Below are positions 5,119 through 5,225 of a DNA stretch of 5,225 bases, piece after piece. The stretch lies in contig JAFYKO010000125.1 of NCBI GenBank assembly GCA_017537515.1, positions 1 to 5,225 on the forward strand, in the 5' to 3' direction. Numbering within the stretch: the stretch's first letter is position 1; the number at the start of each line of letters is the position of its first letter. The notes beneath the pieces are model-generated. The model made no database searches. It had not been told where the DNA came from and worked only from the letters and a program-made list of their open reading frames with translations. This stretch comes from Clostridia bacterium. Lineage in GTDB: Bacteria > Bacillota > Clostridia > Christensenellales > UBA1242. The translations under genes were made by a program, and so were the position numbers.

Positions 5119-5225
5119 TAAAAAAATATTTTTCGCACGAAGTGCGGAATTAATTTTTGAAAATGAATTCCGCAAAGCGGAAGAATTTTCAATTATAAAA
5201 ATTAAATTCCGCCAAGCGTCAGCGA
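5119..5225 (-). repeat. Right inverted arm (truncated by window end)
   Basis: Reverse complement of 4704-4809 with one single-base indel. It ends inside a copy of the 26-bp unit (from 5207), of which 19 bases are present; GGCGGAA is the expected continuation. Near-identity of the arms means recent origin or ongoing gene conversion between them. Confidence 0.85.

Larger units (their letters stand above)
4697..5225. mobile_element. Foldback/MITE-like non-coding element with long inverted arms, cut by window end
   Basis: The left arm 4697-4809 is reverse-complementary to 5119 through the window end. Over the 107 visible bases of the right arm the only difference is one extra T in an A/T run. 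The predicted right end lies about 7 bases past the window, completing the 26-bp unit. Between the arms is about 310 bp of tandem hairpins with no credible gene. The organisation resembles foldback elements or non-autonomous MITEs. No transposase is visible, and no target-site duplication can be checked because the right flank is outside the window. A hairpin-rich ncRNA locus is an alternative. Confidence 0.6.

Noticed and set aside
4857..5153. Open frames inside the hairpin array, one of 98 codons
   Set aside because: They run through perfect stem-loops and part of an inverted arm, have no ribosome binding site, and encode repetitive low-quality protein. Openness follows from the G+C-rich repeat composition.
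4697..5225. CRISPR array
   Set aside because: Repeats are inverted and of different sequence, without regular spacing or unique spacers, and no cas gene is present.
4697..5225. Integron attC sites
   Set aside because: Hairpins lack the characteristic R and L box arrangement with extrahelical bases, and no integrase or cassette genes are present.

Overview
The window is two plus-strand protein genes set in unusually repeat-rich, hairpin-rich intergenic DNA. The A+T-leaning genes, strong AAAGGAG-type ribosome binding sites, sigma-70/SigA-like promoters (TTGACA or TTGACT, 17 bp, TAAAAT) and a fused ATPase-permease of MacB/FtsX type suggest a Bacillota genome, probably an uncultured gut-type Clostridia. 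This is inference from style. No taxonomic marker gene is present.

Layout. 1-416 is non-coding: a direct-repeat tail (1-47), a 12-bp-stem hairpin (36-73), a 26-bp near-palindromic repeat unit (95-120), a very good promoter (144-172) with a palindrome over its predicted start site, then a leader of about 240 nt packed with short perfect hairpins. 417-1637 encodes a 406-aa AAA-type ATPase of the DUF4143 family with a C-terminal PD-(D/E)XK nuclease-like fold. 1638-2036 is non-coding: an inverted copy of the 26-bp unit abutting the stop codon, a long imperfect hairpin (1670-1782) that looks like a structured RNA or foldback element, a second copy of the 1-47 repeat (1800-1847), a second copy of the palindrome (1867-1880), and a second promoter sharing 22 of 23 bases with the first. 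2037-4691 encodes an 884-aa ABC ATPase-permease. 4692-5225 holds no credible gene. It is a foldback/MITE-like element with inverted arms of about 107 bp (one indel in the visible part) around roughly 310 bp of tandem hairpins, and the window end cuts it.

How it fits together. The two genes are separated by about 400 bp and have separate promoters, so they are not a conventional operon, but the promoters and the adjacent palindrome are clearly duplicated from each other. The hairpin modules in the ATPase leader recur inside the downstream foldback element, in both orientations, with paired substitutions that keep the stems. The same 26-bp unit occurs on both sides of the ATPase gene and at the ends of the foldback element. 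The main novelty candidate is this modular family of stem-conserving hairpins and end repeats, possibly a mobile or regulatory repeat system, with the DUF4143 ATPase gene lying inside one bounded unit.
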